Assembly: GCA_905221615.1 (NCBI GenBank)
Contig: CAJNDT010004035.1
Coordinates: forward strand, 598,880-662,879
Direction: 5' to 3'
DNA from: Symbiodinium sp. CCMP2592
Lineage: Eukaryota; Sar; Dinophyceae; Suessiales; Symbiodiniaceae
Length of the DNA: 64,000 bases
Shown: positions 44,198 to 55,331 of the stretch, one piece after another
Numbering within the stretch: the first letter of the stretch is position 1
How the letters are laid out: each line of letters begins with the position of its first letter
Notes under the pieces: model-generated
The model's database searches: none
Seen by the model: the letters and a program-made list of their open reading frames with translations, nothing else
What the model was told of the DNA's origin: nothing
Program-made: the position numbers and the translations under genes

Positions 44198-44587
44198 GAG
44201 TCTTGGAGTTGCGAGCATTAAACTTGTTGCGTGCAAATTGCTGCAGGCCCCTAATTGGCGAAAGCTTGGTCCCGTACCGTGCAGGATTCATTGTTGGGAA
44301 GGCGTTGCATCTACGGAACCCAGAGAGCCCAATGCCTTACATCAAGGAACATACTTTAAACACCGAGGACTTGAATATGATTCAAGGCATAATCCCAAAG
44401 CAAGGTGGTAGATAAACCCCTTCCAATGAATGTGTATGTTGAGATATATACGCATACACATACATACATCTTCATATTTGTTTATTTCTTGATGTTTATA
44501 TCTGTATTTGTATACATATATCATCCCTCTCTCTACCCCTTGAGTAAGAAGGGGCCCCTTTGGGCTCTCTGGGAACGTTGAGCTCAG

Positions 44588-44670
44588 GAGATGCAGAGCT
44601 ACGTTTCCTTGGCCCTCAGCTGCCGTTACACCGTGCGGGTGGTGGAGCCGGCCGCCTTCAATCCTGACTG
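44588..44670 (+). CDS. Kinase-ligase gene exon: EMxxYV/VVEP segment
   Basis: Reads EMQSYVSLALSCRYTVRVVE then PAAFNPDW, continuing WEMxPYVxxA...VxxxEPxTxW of the family. Acceptor TCAG/GAG, donor GC at 44671, phase 2. Confidence 0.85.
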
Positions 44671-44874
44671 GCGTCTCGGTTTTTCATCGGTTTTGACAAG
44701 GTTTCATGTGTTTTGGTAAGGTCTTCATAGGTTTCATGTGCCTTCGTATGATATCCATAGGTTACTGTAGGGTTTCATAGGCTTTTGTCAGGAATTAAAA
44801 TACTTGCACGGTGCTTTGCAAGGTTCTGAGAGGGTTTTATAGAGCCTTTGAGGGATGCTGGTGGGGAAGCCCAG

Positions 44875-44946
44875 GAAGGACGTGGTCCACCTGATGCATC
44901 GCAATGCCCAGCGGGCTCAATCCGGAAAGAATGTTCCGGTGGAGGT
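44875..44946 (+). CDS. Kinase-ligase gene exon: HRN segment
   Basis: Reads KDVVHLMHRNAQRAQSGKNV then PVEV, matching the ELARRNxHGVxxE helix. Donor GC at 44947, phase 2. Confidence 0.8.
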
Positions 44947-45063
44947 GCTCAAGAAACTGGGCATAAGCAACATAGGATTTGTCAAAAGCATCCCATTATG
45001 GTACCTTAAACTTAGCTCCTGAACAAGAATCCTCAACCCTAAACCCCATTCCCGACAATCCAG

Positions 45064-45193
45064 GAAAATGTTGGGCCGATTCCAGCCCTTTTCTGGTGAT
45101 CTTCGAACTATCGCCGGAGCTCCACGGCCGGAGCTTTCGGAGACCCAGGAACTCCGGATTGACTCCACGGACGGCTGCAGCTATACACTGCAG
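45064..45193 (+). CDS. Kinase-ligase gene exon: post-kinase
   Basis: Starts KMLGRFQPFSGDLR (end of the kinase domain, like HRMKERYE) and runs to DSTDGCSYTLQ. Acceptor CCAG/GAAA, donor GA at 45194 (best fit to the next exon). Confidence 0.65.
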
Positions 45194-45390
45194 GATGTGC
45201 ATAAGGGTTTGATTTATGGTGTTCAATGGGGGTTATAGTGTTTAAGAGTATGTAAACGTAAGGGCCCGATGCAATAGCCCGGGTTCGTTTTACCAGAGTG
45301 GCTTTGGGTTCATAGGATTCAATAGGATGAATATCGGGCTTCATTGTAGGAAAAAGAGTGGTCGTAGTTTTTGTGCATGATATCATTCCC

Positions 45391-45660
45391 TAGACCCTAA
45401 GCCCTAAACCCCCCCGACCTTAAATCCTAAACCACCAGACCTTACACCCTAAACCCCTGAATCCCGAAACCCTTAAACCCCTAATCCCTAAACCCTACCC
45501 CCCTTAATACCTAAACCCTAAACCCCTAAATACCTAAACCCCTGAACCCCTAGGCCCCGAAACCCTCAAACCCTAAACCCTTAAATCCTTAAACCCCTAA
45601 ACCGCTAGATACCTTAACCCTTAAACCCTAAACGCTAAACCCCTGAACCCCTAAACCCAG
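45391..45660. repeat. Dense degenerate CCCTAAA tract
   Basis: Roughly 35 imperfect CCCTAAA/CCCCTAAA units in one intron. It resembles plant/alveolate-type telomere repeat but is degenerate and interstitial. Confidence 0.75.
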
Positions 45661-45674
45661 ACAAAGCATTCCAG

Positions 45675-45718
45675 GATTTCGTAGACGAGTACGGTGGCTC
45701 CGAGGAGGATCCTCCGAG
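45675..45718 (+). CDS. Kinase-ligase gene exon: DFVDEYGG segment
   Basis: Reads DFVDEYGGSEEDPP plus part of Arg. Acceptor CCAG/GATT in phase with the previous exon; donor GC at 45719. Confidence 0.6.
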
Positions 45719-46029
45719 GCAAGCGCTTTTGGGATTTTGGGATTTGGGGGTGTGCGGGTTTCGGGGGTTAAGGGGTTCCTTTGAGGGATCTCCAAGGGAT
45801 CCATTAGGGCTCCTATAAGGGATCTCTATAAGGGATCTATTAAGGTCTAGGGTTTAGGAGTTCTCGTTGGCACACTTAGGGTGTAGGGGTTCGGGGTTTA
45901 GGGTTTACAGGTTTGGGTTTTAGAGGTTTAGGCTTTTGGGGGTTTAGGGTTTTCGAAGTCTAAGCTCTTTTAGGAGGCATGTGAGGGCATGGCGGGTAGG
46001 CTGCAGCATCAGATTGTGTTCAAGTTGCG

Positions 46030-46145
46030 ACGAACTTACTATACGGGCCTTGATAATTAGAATGGGGCTTTTGGAGAATATCATATTTTATATATCATAC
46101 AGAACTCCGAAAAAGAGCATGGTAATTATGAAGACCCATATATTG
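46030..46145. mobile_element. Inverted-repeat element, family 1 (diverged)
   Basis: Contains ACGGGCCTTGATAATTAGAA and a complementary right end near 46120-46145 (GGTAATTATGAAGACCCATA). Confidence 0.45.
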
Positions 46146-46911
46146 CACCCTTGGGGTGCGAAGATCCCGAACGAAACCCAACAGCTGGCCGAACCAACTT
46201 GAGTCTCTGACGACTAAGGCGAATAAGCAAGACTCAGAGAAACGATCGAAGCAAACAGCACTTGCAATACGATGCTACTACAAGTAATAGCAAGACTGAC
46301 GCACGTTGTAAATTCCATGCAAGACACCTCCTGAGCCGTCGTAACCTTCCTAAACCGAGCTTCACCCTGGAAGAGCCAAAGAAAGCCAGCTGTTCCGAGC
46401 CGAAGCCCCGAAACTGAAATGAATCCCGACGAAAACCTACAAGCCTGAAAACGACTAAAAGCGTGTAAGTCCCAGTTGGCAGGGAGTGGTTCGAAGCTGC
46501 GCGGGCGCCGAGAGGGATCAAGGCTTCCAAGGGAGTGCTTAAAGGCTAAGGCTTGCTTCTATCAGGGTTGATAACCCTATGGTGGTGTTATCCTGTGCAG
46601 AACTGAGGGTATGGCACGCCGCTGGTCCTCTAAGCAGTTGGTTGGGATCCCGGCTGGTTTTAAAGCCGTGGACGTCCGCAGACCCTAAACTCCAAGCATA
46701 CACCTAACTCCTAAAAGAACCCTGAAAGGAACCCTTAAAGAAACCCTCAAAGAAAGCCTTAAGGAAGTCCTTAAAGAAACCCCTAAAGAAACCCTTAAAT
46801 CCCCTTAATATAGCCATTATATACCTATTATATATAGCCCATTATAGGGTAGGGGTCCCCATTAAGGGTCCCTCCTTTTCCCCTCTGACTAAAGAAAGCC
46901 GAGAGGCAACC

Positions 46912-47002
46912 AGAGACTCCAATATAGTATTATTCCAAAATAATAGGAGGATCCCTAATATGATTTAAGGAATATTCCTTAATTTAGGAATATTGGAGTC
47001 TC
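46912..47002. mobile_element. Inverted-repeat element, family 3, copy 3
   Basis: GAGACTCCAATATAGTATTA and TTTAGGAATATTGGAGTCTC form the termini. Same GGATCCCTAATATGATTTAA centre as the 37.0-kb copy. Confidence 0.6.
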
Positions 47003-47104
47003 TGAGCAACCCGGGGAAGCTTCGGGAGGCCCGGCGGCCAGAGAGCCGTAGCTCGGGAAGCTCCTCCTCCTCCTCCTCCTCCTCGAGCTGCTCTTGCGAA
47101 AAGA

Positions 47105-47310
47105 GGAAAAGGAGGAGGATCAGCCCGGGTTGAGGGTTTAGGGTATATGAGTATGCATTATAGTATACTATAATTCTAGTGGGGAAAAGGAGGAGGATCG
47201 GCCAAGGTTTAATTAGAATATTAGAATAGGGTTCCGTTAATGGTTGCTATACGGCATCTATAAGTGTAATCATAGTGGGGAAAGGGAGGAGGATCAGCCG
47301 GGGTTTAGAT
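47105..47310. repeat. Three spaced copies of GGAAAAGGAGGAGGATC
   Basis: GAAAAGGAGGAGGATCAGCC near 47105, GGGGAAAAGGAGGAGGATCG near 47182 and GGGGAAAGGGAGGAGGATCA near 47278, each followed by a GGTTTA-type run. Local direct repeats of unknown origin. The sequence before it (47020-47100) is Ser/Arg-codon-rich and could be a separate exon. Confidence 0.55.
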
Positions 47311-47601
47311 ATTGCTCCACGTTATGGAGGGCACCTGGCAGCCAGCTGTTAAAGAAGCTGTGAGGTTCCTCGAGCGACCTGTTAAGAGATCGACATTGCT
47401 CCATAATATGGAGATTTACAGTGCTTCTATACATAAGTTCCTACACGATCTCGAATAGCGCTTGTTTAGAGCTTTCGGGTTTAGTTAGATAAAATGTACT
47501 TAGGAGCCCTTAGAAATGGCTCTTACCTTGGTCGTTCTGGGTTTCGGGACTCAGGAGCGAATTTTTGTGCCCAAACCCCAAACCATAAACCGACAGAACA
47601 G

Positions 47602-47728
47602 GACTCAGAGCAACTCGCCTTGCAAGCTGGTTCTGGAAGCTCTTTGGGATGAACCGACACTTTCCTCCTGGGAAGAGCGGCGTGCAAAACTGATGGAACG
47701 CTACCAAGTGGAGGTCGAGGCACACGGG
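47602..47728 (+). CDS. Kinase-ligase gene exon: linker to ligase
   Basis: Reads TQSNSPCKLVLEALWDEPTL then SSWEERRAKLMERYQVEVEA and HG. Acceptor ACAG/GACT fits the phase-2 end at 45718; donor GC at 47729, phase 0. Confidence 0.65.
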
Positions 47729-48290
47729 GCTCCTGAGGGGTTTAGGATTGCAAGGTCTTTGGGGCTTTTTGGTTTTGGAGGTTCGGATTTCTGGGGTGCT
47801 GCTATTTGGGTCCCAGATGTGATGAACCTTGAACCGAAGACATGATGGCCGCTAAGACCGCTAGCAGAACACGAAGACTAAGAAGCAAAGTCAGAATCCA
47901 CATGAATACATCATTGCAGCGGCAAGCTAAATACAGGGGTCGGGGTTCGTCATACAAGTCCTTCTACACTACAGCGAAGTGAGTTCTGAGCGAAGCAGGA
48001 GGATGAGATGCTGTTCATCGTCTCTGCCGATCACAGCCATCCGCTTTGGTCCAGTGAGGCCCGGGCTTCTTCTCCCTCGCCAAATAAGATCGGAATAATT
48101 AGAAGTAACATTCCCTTATACTCCCCAGTATACAAGCCTGCCACCAAAACCCTATGCTGAAACCGCTAAGCTTTGAACCTTTTTCAGGCCTGTGCTTCCG
48201 ACCTGAAGCTTCGCTGCTTTTCAAGGAATGCTACACCCTTAGGGTCAAAAGGCAAAGGGCCTCCAAGACTCCCGAGTTGACCCTAAAAAC

Positions 48291-48410
48291 CCTAATATAG
48301 GGAATATAGGGGCCTTAATAACTAGAACAGGGTTTTGAGGCCGATTATACTATCATTTTGAAAAGGAACCCCCAAAACAGTATGGCTACTTATTACGGCC
48401 CCTATAGTAA
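48291..48410. mobile_element. Inverted-repeat element, family 1
   Basis: From TATAGGGGCCTTAATAACTA to GGCTACTTATTACGGCCCCTA, about 115 bp, lying in a ligase intron. Confidence 0.6.
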
Positions 48411-48443
48411 ACCCTATGCTTCGCATCGCAGTCAGCAGTCACA

Positions 48444-48524
48444 GGAAGCTCAAGTACTGCGTGAGAACCGCGGCACCGTCTACGAGAAGTCCTCTGGAAA
48501 ACCTCTCTGCCTGCCATTTTACAA
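48444..48524 (+). CDS. RNA ligase exon: RENRG...PFYK
   Basis: Reads EAQVLRENRGTVYEKSSGKP then LCLPFYK when spliced to 48783. This is the (E)xRG...xxxPFxKF block of T4 Rnl1-type RNA ligases that precedes the nucleotidyl lysine. Donor GC at 48525. Confidence 0.8.
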
Positions 48525-48782
48525 GCGCCTGGGTATGGTTTCGTAAACAGATATGGTTTCGTTTACAGAAAGAACACGAGGATCAGAGATATTGGCATCA
48601 CGAAGGAGAAGACCATGTCGACTATGTTGACTATTGCTAGAGCCGCCAGTTGATCAATCATAGCGGCCGTCGCCTTCTCGAAGGAGCACTAGGAGACTGT
48701 CATGATAGCACGAAGCCGCAAACCTAAACCCCCTAAACCCTAAATCCTCATCCCTAAATCTCGAGTCGTCCCAGATTTTCAG

Positions 48783-48840
48783 GTTTTGGAACAGGGGAGA
48801 GCGCCTCGCCGAGCAGATCGACTGGGAGGATGGAGCCGTT
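48783..48840 (+). CDS. RNA ligase exon: FWNRGE
   Basis: Spliced, the sequence reads PFYK-FWNRGERLAEQIDW, equivalent to the family's KFFNxGE. Acceptor TCAG/G, donor GC at 48841 after DGAV. Confidence 0.85.
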
Positions 48841-49435
48841 GCAGAGGCCATGTTCTTGGGGGTTTGGGGCTCTTGGCTTAAGGTTTGATGGCTTCAGGGG
48901 CGTTGATTTTGGGCTTAGAGTTTAGGGGATCAGGAGACCAGCGAACAGTCCGACGATGCGGCAAGACTTAGGACCTAGAAACCCGAAATCAGGTAGGGTT
49001 AGTTTTAGGGTTTTGGTGAGTGCACACGGCCCTTAAGAACCGTGTATACATTGGGCTTTAGTATCTTGAAATAAACGACAGAAACCGTCAAAAGGGTACA
49101 TCTAGTACTAATATTTAATAAGAATCGTGGTTTCTCAGAGATGAGTATCCATGTGGTGAGGTCCCCGAATCTGCAGGATCCTCGGGATCGGACCCCCGAG
49201 ATATGCGTGGTTCCTGAGTAGTACCCATTCGCCCTTTTTCTTTTCGGGTTTCTTATTGAAACCAAACAGTAGGAAAAAGTGTACCGTACTCCTACCGGGC
49301 TATCCAGACAGCAAGATTATACTGATTATGACTGTACTATACGATTAGAGGGGCTACTAAACGTCCTGGACCTTGAACCACAACAGACTACTACTAAGAG
49401 GTTACGGGGAACCTGGGAAAAAGTGTACAAAGCAG

Positions 49436-49478
49436 GAGAAGATCGACGGCAACCTTCTGAAGCTCTTCTTCTTCCAAG
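49436..49478 (+). CDS. RNA ligase exon: KxDG active site
   Basis: Reads EKIDGNLLKLFFFQ plus part of Gly. K-I-D-G is ligase motif I; its lysine forms the covalent AMP intermediate. Acceptor GCAG/GAG, donor GC at 49479. Confidence 0.85.
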
Positions 49479-50593
49479 GCCATGGCCCAGCACGTCCCAC
49501 AAAAAGCAAAAAGCGTTTCCGCTAAACCCTAACACCCTAAACCCTACCACCCTAAAACCCAAAACCTCAAAGCCCTAAACCTTTTCTTTTAAGGACCAAA
49601 TATGAGCCTTAAGAAAGGGGACCCTATCCCCTCATGCTATGAATCTCTATATGGTATATGAACCTTAAACCCTTTCGTGTGCATTAAGGTTTTCGTGGAT
49701 CTGCAGTGAAAGCTTTCGCTCCTGCATAAGGCTTAGGCTTATTGTTAACTTAAACTCGAAACTTTACAATGCTTCAGCTTGATAAGAACCTCTTTGGTCC
49801 CAACAAATTCCCTGAACCCCAGCCCCCCCACCAAGCCCTAAACTCTCACCTGGCTTAATATAGGGGCTTGGATAAATAGAAATCTTGTTCCTTAAGGGTC
49901 TTCATAATGATTCCACACACCCGAACCCCCTGTCTTACCACTGCCGTTTACACTAAGCCCCGTGATAGGACCTTGACAGTAACCTTTATAGAAGCCCGTT
50001 CAAGGAACCCTATTCTTACTATTCGGCCCCTTCAGTGCCTTTATTAGAAGTCTCGGTTGGACCAAGTTCAGGGTTCAAGGATTAGGGGATCGCGTGGAGC
50101 GGAGTTTGTATTCGTGTTAGCATGAGTGTTGCGATAGGGCAAGTTCACACGAGGTACGGCTTGAGCTTTTGATTTTGGTGAGTGTACATAAGGCGTCTTA
50201 TCCATGTTGGTGATTGTTGGTGAATGTATATCTGGGTTATGGTGGGGATAGTAGTGGGGAGAACTCTACGGAAAGTCGTCATGTGAAGGCCATCACCTTG
50301 CTACTTGTTTCCACTGATCTTACCACCTTGATCATTACTAAAGACGCCTGAACAATTAGCAATGCCATTCCACTGGGTTCCTGAGTATTACGATTCCAGA
50401 ATGATTCCGAAGCCCCGGCTTCAGTTATAACATGTTGACTGGTACGTGGTAGTTTCAGGAACTTGGGATTTGCAGGAAAAATAGCCGAACATGGATATCC
50501 ATATTGCAAGAGTGATTGCATCGTGAAAGGTACCATAAGGACTGCAGCCCCCCCAACTTCCTCTGGAAAAGAAATCCACATCTTGTGTTGGAG

Positions 50594-50637
50594 GCACTTG
50601 GCGTTTGGCGAGCAACCGGACCTTGAAGGCAGCGCCA
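50594..50637 (+). CDS. RNA ligase exon: GTWRLASN
   Basis: Completes Gly and reads TWRLASNRTLKAAP, matching the GxWxxxTxGT strand after motif I. Acceptor GGAG/GC; probable GT donor at 50638. Confidence 0.7.
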
Positions 50638-51556
50638 GTGTGACGGCTTCGGGCTTCAGAACGGCTACGACGACGACTACAAATCATGAAAACAATAACA
50701 ATAATAAGCACGAGTACTACCATTGAACATGGAATATTCTTGACATGATTGGTGCTGGTTTTAGGGCACTGTCGGAATTCAAAGTATTCTTTTGACGAGT
50801 CGCCCCTGCGCGATGCCTCTGACTCTGTAATTTGAAACGCTGCGCGTCGTCCGCCTCGGCCCGGCTGTACGCGCATGCGGCGAGTGGCCACTATCTGCAG
50901 CAAGCTCTTGTAGGAAAAAAGTAACAGTTGGAATCGCACTTATAGTAAAAGTAATGTTCATAGCAACACGAAGCAGGATGATTGTGAGTAGTATTAGTAG
51001 TGGTAGTATCAGTACGAATTTTGGTGTCGTCATTCCGAAACACTGGATACCAAGACTCTCGCAAGCGGCGGGATGCCTTAAGTATGGGCCGCTGAGGCTG
51101 TGGATGTCGTGGGTGTCTTGGAAAGGAACTACTGTGGGGCCTTAGGGTAATGCAGGGTGCTTCTTTTTGTAGGGTCCTGCGCGTAGTAGACACGAAATGT
51201 GTATTTGCATTACAGTCCGGTGTTGGGAGGGGGGGGAGGGGGGGGGGAGCGAAAAGGAGAATTTGGGTGGGACTGCCTACAGAGATCCAAAATCCGTTGG
51301 AGGAAGCGAGAATTCACCGCCGGACCTTGGGGCTCATCGACGGGTTTCCATTTTTTAGGGGGGGGGGGGGGGGCGGTGGCCAGGTTTTTGGGGGTGGGGT
51401 CACTGGGGAGGGGATTAAGAGGTGGGGAATGAAGGAATCCGTATAGGAACCTCTGACCGCTTCGGCCGGGGCCGAGGCGAATTTAGCCGCCCCTTCCATC
51501 TTGAAAACGCTGTCGATGCCCAGTAGACGACAAGGATGGTCGCGCGGAGTTTAGAG

Positions 51557-51640
51557 GACAACTTGAACCTCATGGCGGTGGCTACACTGCTAAGCCCGAA
51601 GGTTCATGAGTCCAACGAGAAGTACGCCTGCACAGGAAGG
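51557..51640 (+). CDS. Possible RNA ligase exon
   Basis: DNLNLMAVATLLSPKVHESN follows AGAG/GAC and is open to about 51640. Position suits the ligase helical region, but the 3' border is undetermined. Between 50638 and 51556 I see only G-rich tracts (51225-51250, 51358-51374). Confidence 0.35.
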
Positions 51641-51961
51641 ACGAAGCTTTGGCTTGCAGCCTTTAGCGGCTCTGGGCTTTGAATTTTCAAGTCTCAGTGT
51701 TGTCAGAGTTCAACCCCAACAGATACGAGATCACCTTCCTTCCGCACTTACTCTCTACCACCTGGTCACAAGTCATGCATCCCGGCTTCAGGACACCAAG
51801 GCCGAACCACTGCAGCGACATGTCCACTACACGGTCTGCCTGAAGTGCAGTGGGTGAGGGTTTCTGGTTTTGTGTACCTTAAACCCTAAGCCGTATACCT
51901 TAATTACGAGCTCTTAGTTCCTAAACTGTATTGCCCTAAGTATGCACTCAAAGCAGCTTAG

Positions 51962-52026
51962 GAACTACCAGCTCTTTGCTGAAGCCGCGGCGAACAGCTC
52001 GCTGGATTACAGTCGCCTAGATCCAG
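51962..52026 (+). CDS. RNA ligase exon: FAEA...LDPG
   Basis: Reads NYQLFAEAAANSSLDYSRLD then P plus part of Gly. Donor GC at 52027, in phase with the next exon. Confidence 0.7.
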
Positions 52027-52212
52027 GCCTCCGGCTCCTTTCGAGAGGTTTCCGAAACAACACAGTAAGGAAGAGGGTCTTTTTGATCTCCCTTGAAAAG
52101 TTCGAGCAGAAGTAGGTAAAGAAACAGGAAGAGAGTGTATGCATGCAGATAGGTACTCAAACTCTGTGTATGTCCAAAGAATCAAGACGAGCCTCTCCGA
52201 TGCCCCGCGGAG

Positions 52213-52252
52213 GCTGCTGCTACATGTTCGAGCGCGTCCATCCGGATTTTAG
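52213..52252 (+). CDS. RNA ligase exon: motif IIIa
   Basis: Reads (G)CCYMFERVHPDF plus part of Arg. FExxxPxxRIV is motif IIIa. Donor GC at 52253. Confidence 0.8.
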
Positions 52253-52588
52253 GCCTGCCCAGGGTTTCGAAGCTTCCGACGGGATTCTGCAGAGGTGATG
52301 TAAAAGCCAGGGTAGCTTTTAGAGGGGCCTTATAGACAGGAACACGCGTCGGCGGCGAAAGCTTTCTACAGTCCTGTTCCGAAGAGTGCTGTCACATAAT
52401 TACCTTACCCTTGAATGGAGGAATGGGGTACAATTATAGCTACTATTGCTACCATTCTTCTATTCCCTACTAACCAAAGGTAAGTCACAAGAAGTTCCTT
52501 TCTGGCCCCAAACACACACTGAAACTTCTTCGTGATGTGGGGAGCAACGGAAGGGCTTGGTGGTCTCCGCTTTTTGCGCTGCTGGGAG

Positions 52589-52661
52589 GATCGTGCTGGA
52601 CTACCCTCAAGCCATGCTGTATCACATTGGCACCAGAGACATGAGAACATTGAAGGAGATC
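52589..52661 (+). CDS. RNA ligase exon: RIVLDY
   Basis: Completes R-IVLDYPQAMLYHIGTRDM then RTLKEI, the NRIVxxYxxxxLxxxxxR segment of Rnl1-type ligases. Acceptor GGAG/G, donor GA at 52662. Confidence 0.8.
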
Positions 52662-52681
52662 GATGTGCCTGGGCTAAAGCC

Positions 52682-52800
52682 TTGAGAATATTTAGGGGCC
52701 TTAATAATTTGAATAGTTGTTTGGGATTCCTTTGTAGTATTTTTAATAATATGGAACCCTAATGAATACTGTTGGTAACTATTTAGGCTTCTACAGTACC
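52682..52800. mobile_element. Inverted-repeat element, family 1
   Basis: TTTAGGGGCCTTAATAATTT at the left and GTAACTATTTAGGCTTCTAC at the right, diverged ends around a GGGATTCC centre. Confidence 0.55.
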
Positions 52801-52894
52801 CGAAGAGCTCAGAGCTCCAGGCTCCAAAGTAAGAAGTGAGGCGATGAAGATTGTGCATTCGAACCGCTGAGTCCTAAACCCCTACTCTGGGCTC

Positions 52895-52997
52895 TTGTTC
52901 AGGGATTTATGTAATTGAAGTTACCATACTAAAGCGACCATACTATCTACTGCGGATCCCTAGTATGGTAACTCAACTTAAACTCCTTAACAAGAAG
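52895..52997. mobile_element. Inverted-repeat element, family 2
   Basis: GGGCTCTTGTTCAGGGATTT ... GAAGTTACCATA at the left mirrors TATGGTAACTCAACTT ... CCTTAACAAGAAGCC at the right. Related pieces lie at 41400-41495, 44990-45035 and 61650-61727. Confidence 0.6.
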
Positions 52998-53025
52998 CCA
53001 GAAGTCCCCGAACCCGAGACCCAAG

Positions 53026-53127
53026 GTGGACATCGGAGTTCCCCGACCGAAGCGGTGGGAGATACGAAGTGCCAAAGAGTGCCAAGCCTTGCTCGACTCC
53101 TTCCATGGATTTTCCGAGGGGCTGGTC
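53026..53127 (+). CDS. RNA ligase exon: motif IV (EGLV)
   Basis: Reads VDIGVPRPKRWEIRSAKECQ then ALLDSFHGFSEGLV. EGxVx is ligase motif IV. The acceptor is CAAG/GTGG, and the donor is a canonical GT at 53128 (GTGAGA). The motif V exon was not identified with confidence; a candidate is near 53480-53510 (TYLVKDK). Confidence 0.8.
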
Positions 53128-53950
53128 GTGAGAATCTCAGCAGGCAGGCAGTGCTTGTTGGTTTGAGTCTAGCAACAATAGTAACAGTAATAAGTAGCAA
53201 CAGTAATAATCATGACAGTAATAAGGACAATATGACGATAATTAAATTGGTAGCTTCGCCTCTGCACTTGCCCACGCCTTCTGTCGCCGCCTTCACTTGG
53301 CTATGTCTTGCCGCTGCACTGGACTTGAACTTGGCTTCTCCTTGTTCGCGTCTTGGGACCATTGTTTCTTAAGGGATCTAAACTCTTACGAGGTGTTTAG
53401 GATTTAGGGGTTGGAGGCTTCAGTCAGGGTTCAGGTTTTTCTACATTTCTTGGCTTTATGGATTGTTACGGCTCAGAGACGGAGACTTATCTCGTGAAGG
53501 ACAAAAGAAGCTTAAGCACATCCCGAAAGTCGGTTCTCTCAAGGTCCACAAGAGCAAGAATAGCCAAATGACCCAAACCCTGAAAACCCTGAACCCTAAG
53601 AATTCCAGTCGGCTACTGGACCGAATCCCGCATGACCTCACAGCCATGGGGCTATTGGGAGTCAAACTGGAGTCCTTATGATGGATAGTGCCAGGATTGG
53701 GATTCTGCCCATCAACAGTACGATCAAGCCCTTATGCAGCCGTTAGCGAAACCAAAGGCAGCCAATTCACACTAAGCAAAGATACACTTAAGAGAACCCG
53801 GTACTGCTCAGGAGATGCCAAGTACCGGCGGCAGAAGTGGAAAAGACGAGAGCAACCAAGCAGCAGATGTCAGAACGCCGTCTCTGAAATATCAGCAGCA
53901 GGAGCAGCAGCATCAATGGTAGTGGTAGTGGTAGTAGTATTCGTAGTCGT

Positions 53951-54036
<86 letters not shown>

Positions 54037-55279
54037 AGTGGTAGTGGTAGTGGTAGTGGTCGTAGTGGTAATAGTAGTAGCAGCAGCTACTTTGGTCTAT
54101 GTATTTAGTCAGTTCAACCATCACTCTTGGCAACATTGACTGACGGGCTCATTGACATTTCAATAGTCCTGCTATTACAATAAGCGCAGTACAAATGTCA
54201 GCCACGGCATCCTACAAGCCACGAGATCAGCGAGCCCTTGCAACAACCCTGCGAGCTCCAAGTACTATGTTTATCATGTCGGAAGAAAAACTGCATCCGC
54301 TTCTTGAGCCTCCGTGTCCAGTCGGAGCAACGATACCTGTCTTTGACAGATCAGGTACTTGCTGATGCACTCCGCTCGATACCTCGTTGGGGATGACCAG
54401 CCCTGCTATGCTTGGGTCGCGAGGAGCAGTGCAGCCGGAACTATGGACACGGACCGATTGTGCCTGAATGCCGCCAGGCCCTGTTGTGCAAAGACGCTAC
54501 ACTGTCACACTCGACTGGAGAGATTGCATCGTTGAACACGGGATCCCTTTTATCTAACACGCTATCACCTCTGTGGTTGGCAGCGTCTGATTTTACGATG
54601 GTTTGGTATCATCTCACTCATCTCTGTGCTCTTTGCTTTCACTGCAGAAGCCTGACTCCGGCAATCCCAGAAAAAAACCCAAAGCGTAAACCTAAATCCT
54701 GACTTACCCGCACAACCCCAAATTACCCTCAAGCCCTGCATCTCTCAAAGCCCTCTTCGAACCCTAAGAAGTTTGGCATCTCAGGTTTGGTTGAGGTCCG
54801 AGTCCTCCGAGTTTGCGGCGTACTTCCCTGAGGCTGACCCAGGGTTTGGGGCTTGGGGCTCCTATGGCCGAATATAACGGCCTGAATTGTTAGAATGGGT
54901 TGTTGCAGTACTCTGTGATATGAAAAAAAGATATAAGGCCCTTGACACAAATGGTGCTATTAAGTATTTAAGCCTTACAGCAGGGTTTCTAGCCCACCCC
55001 CTCGAAATGCCAGCAAATGCAAAGTCAAGCCGTGACAAGACTGGCTACGGTTTAAGGTTTGGGGATTTGTGTATTTGGCATGTTTGCGTTCCACGAATCT
55101 ACAGGAGTTTGAGACAACAGCCGCCCCAACCCAGATCCTAAATAGCAGTCAGAATCTTCGTGCACAACGTCCCTGCACAAGGAACCCCACATTTTGGTAA
55201 GCTCCCGAAAGAAAAGGGAACCAGCCAGGCCTCCCTCTACCACTGAAGCGCAACCACGGAAGCTGTGAGCACTCGAAAG
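53128..55279. other. Introns and unresolved exons after the ligase
   Basis: Contains a GTA trinucleotide microsatellite (about 53920-54060) and a possible exon at 54793-54831 (SESSEFAAYFPE between GAG/G and GAG/GC). A family-1 inverted-repeat element lies at about 54868-54975. The open frame around 54196-54366 (MSEEKLHPLLEPP) is unassigned. Confidence 0.4.
53920..54060. repeat. (GTA)n/(GTC GTA)n microsatellite
   Basis: About 45 triplets of GTA with GTC and GTG variants; the long frames through it are poly-Val or poly-Thr artefacts. Confidence 0.9.
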
Positions 55280-55331
55280 GCCATGGAGCGCTACAACCTG
55301 GTGCAAAGGCTCTTGGAGGAAGAAGGACAGG
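55280..55331 (+). CDS. Exon of unknown gene
   Basis: Reads AMERYNLVQRLLEEEGQ between AAAG/GCC and a GT donor at 55332. Phase 1 out matches the terminal exon at 55804. It could be the C-terminal part of the kinase-ligase gene or a separate gene. Confidence 0.5.

Noticed and set aside
45391..45660. A real chromosome end (telomere).
   Set aside because: The units are degenerate and interstitial, with coding exons on both sides.
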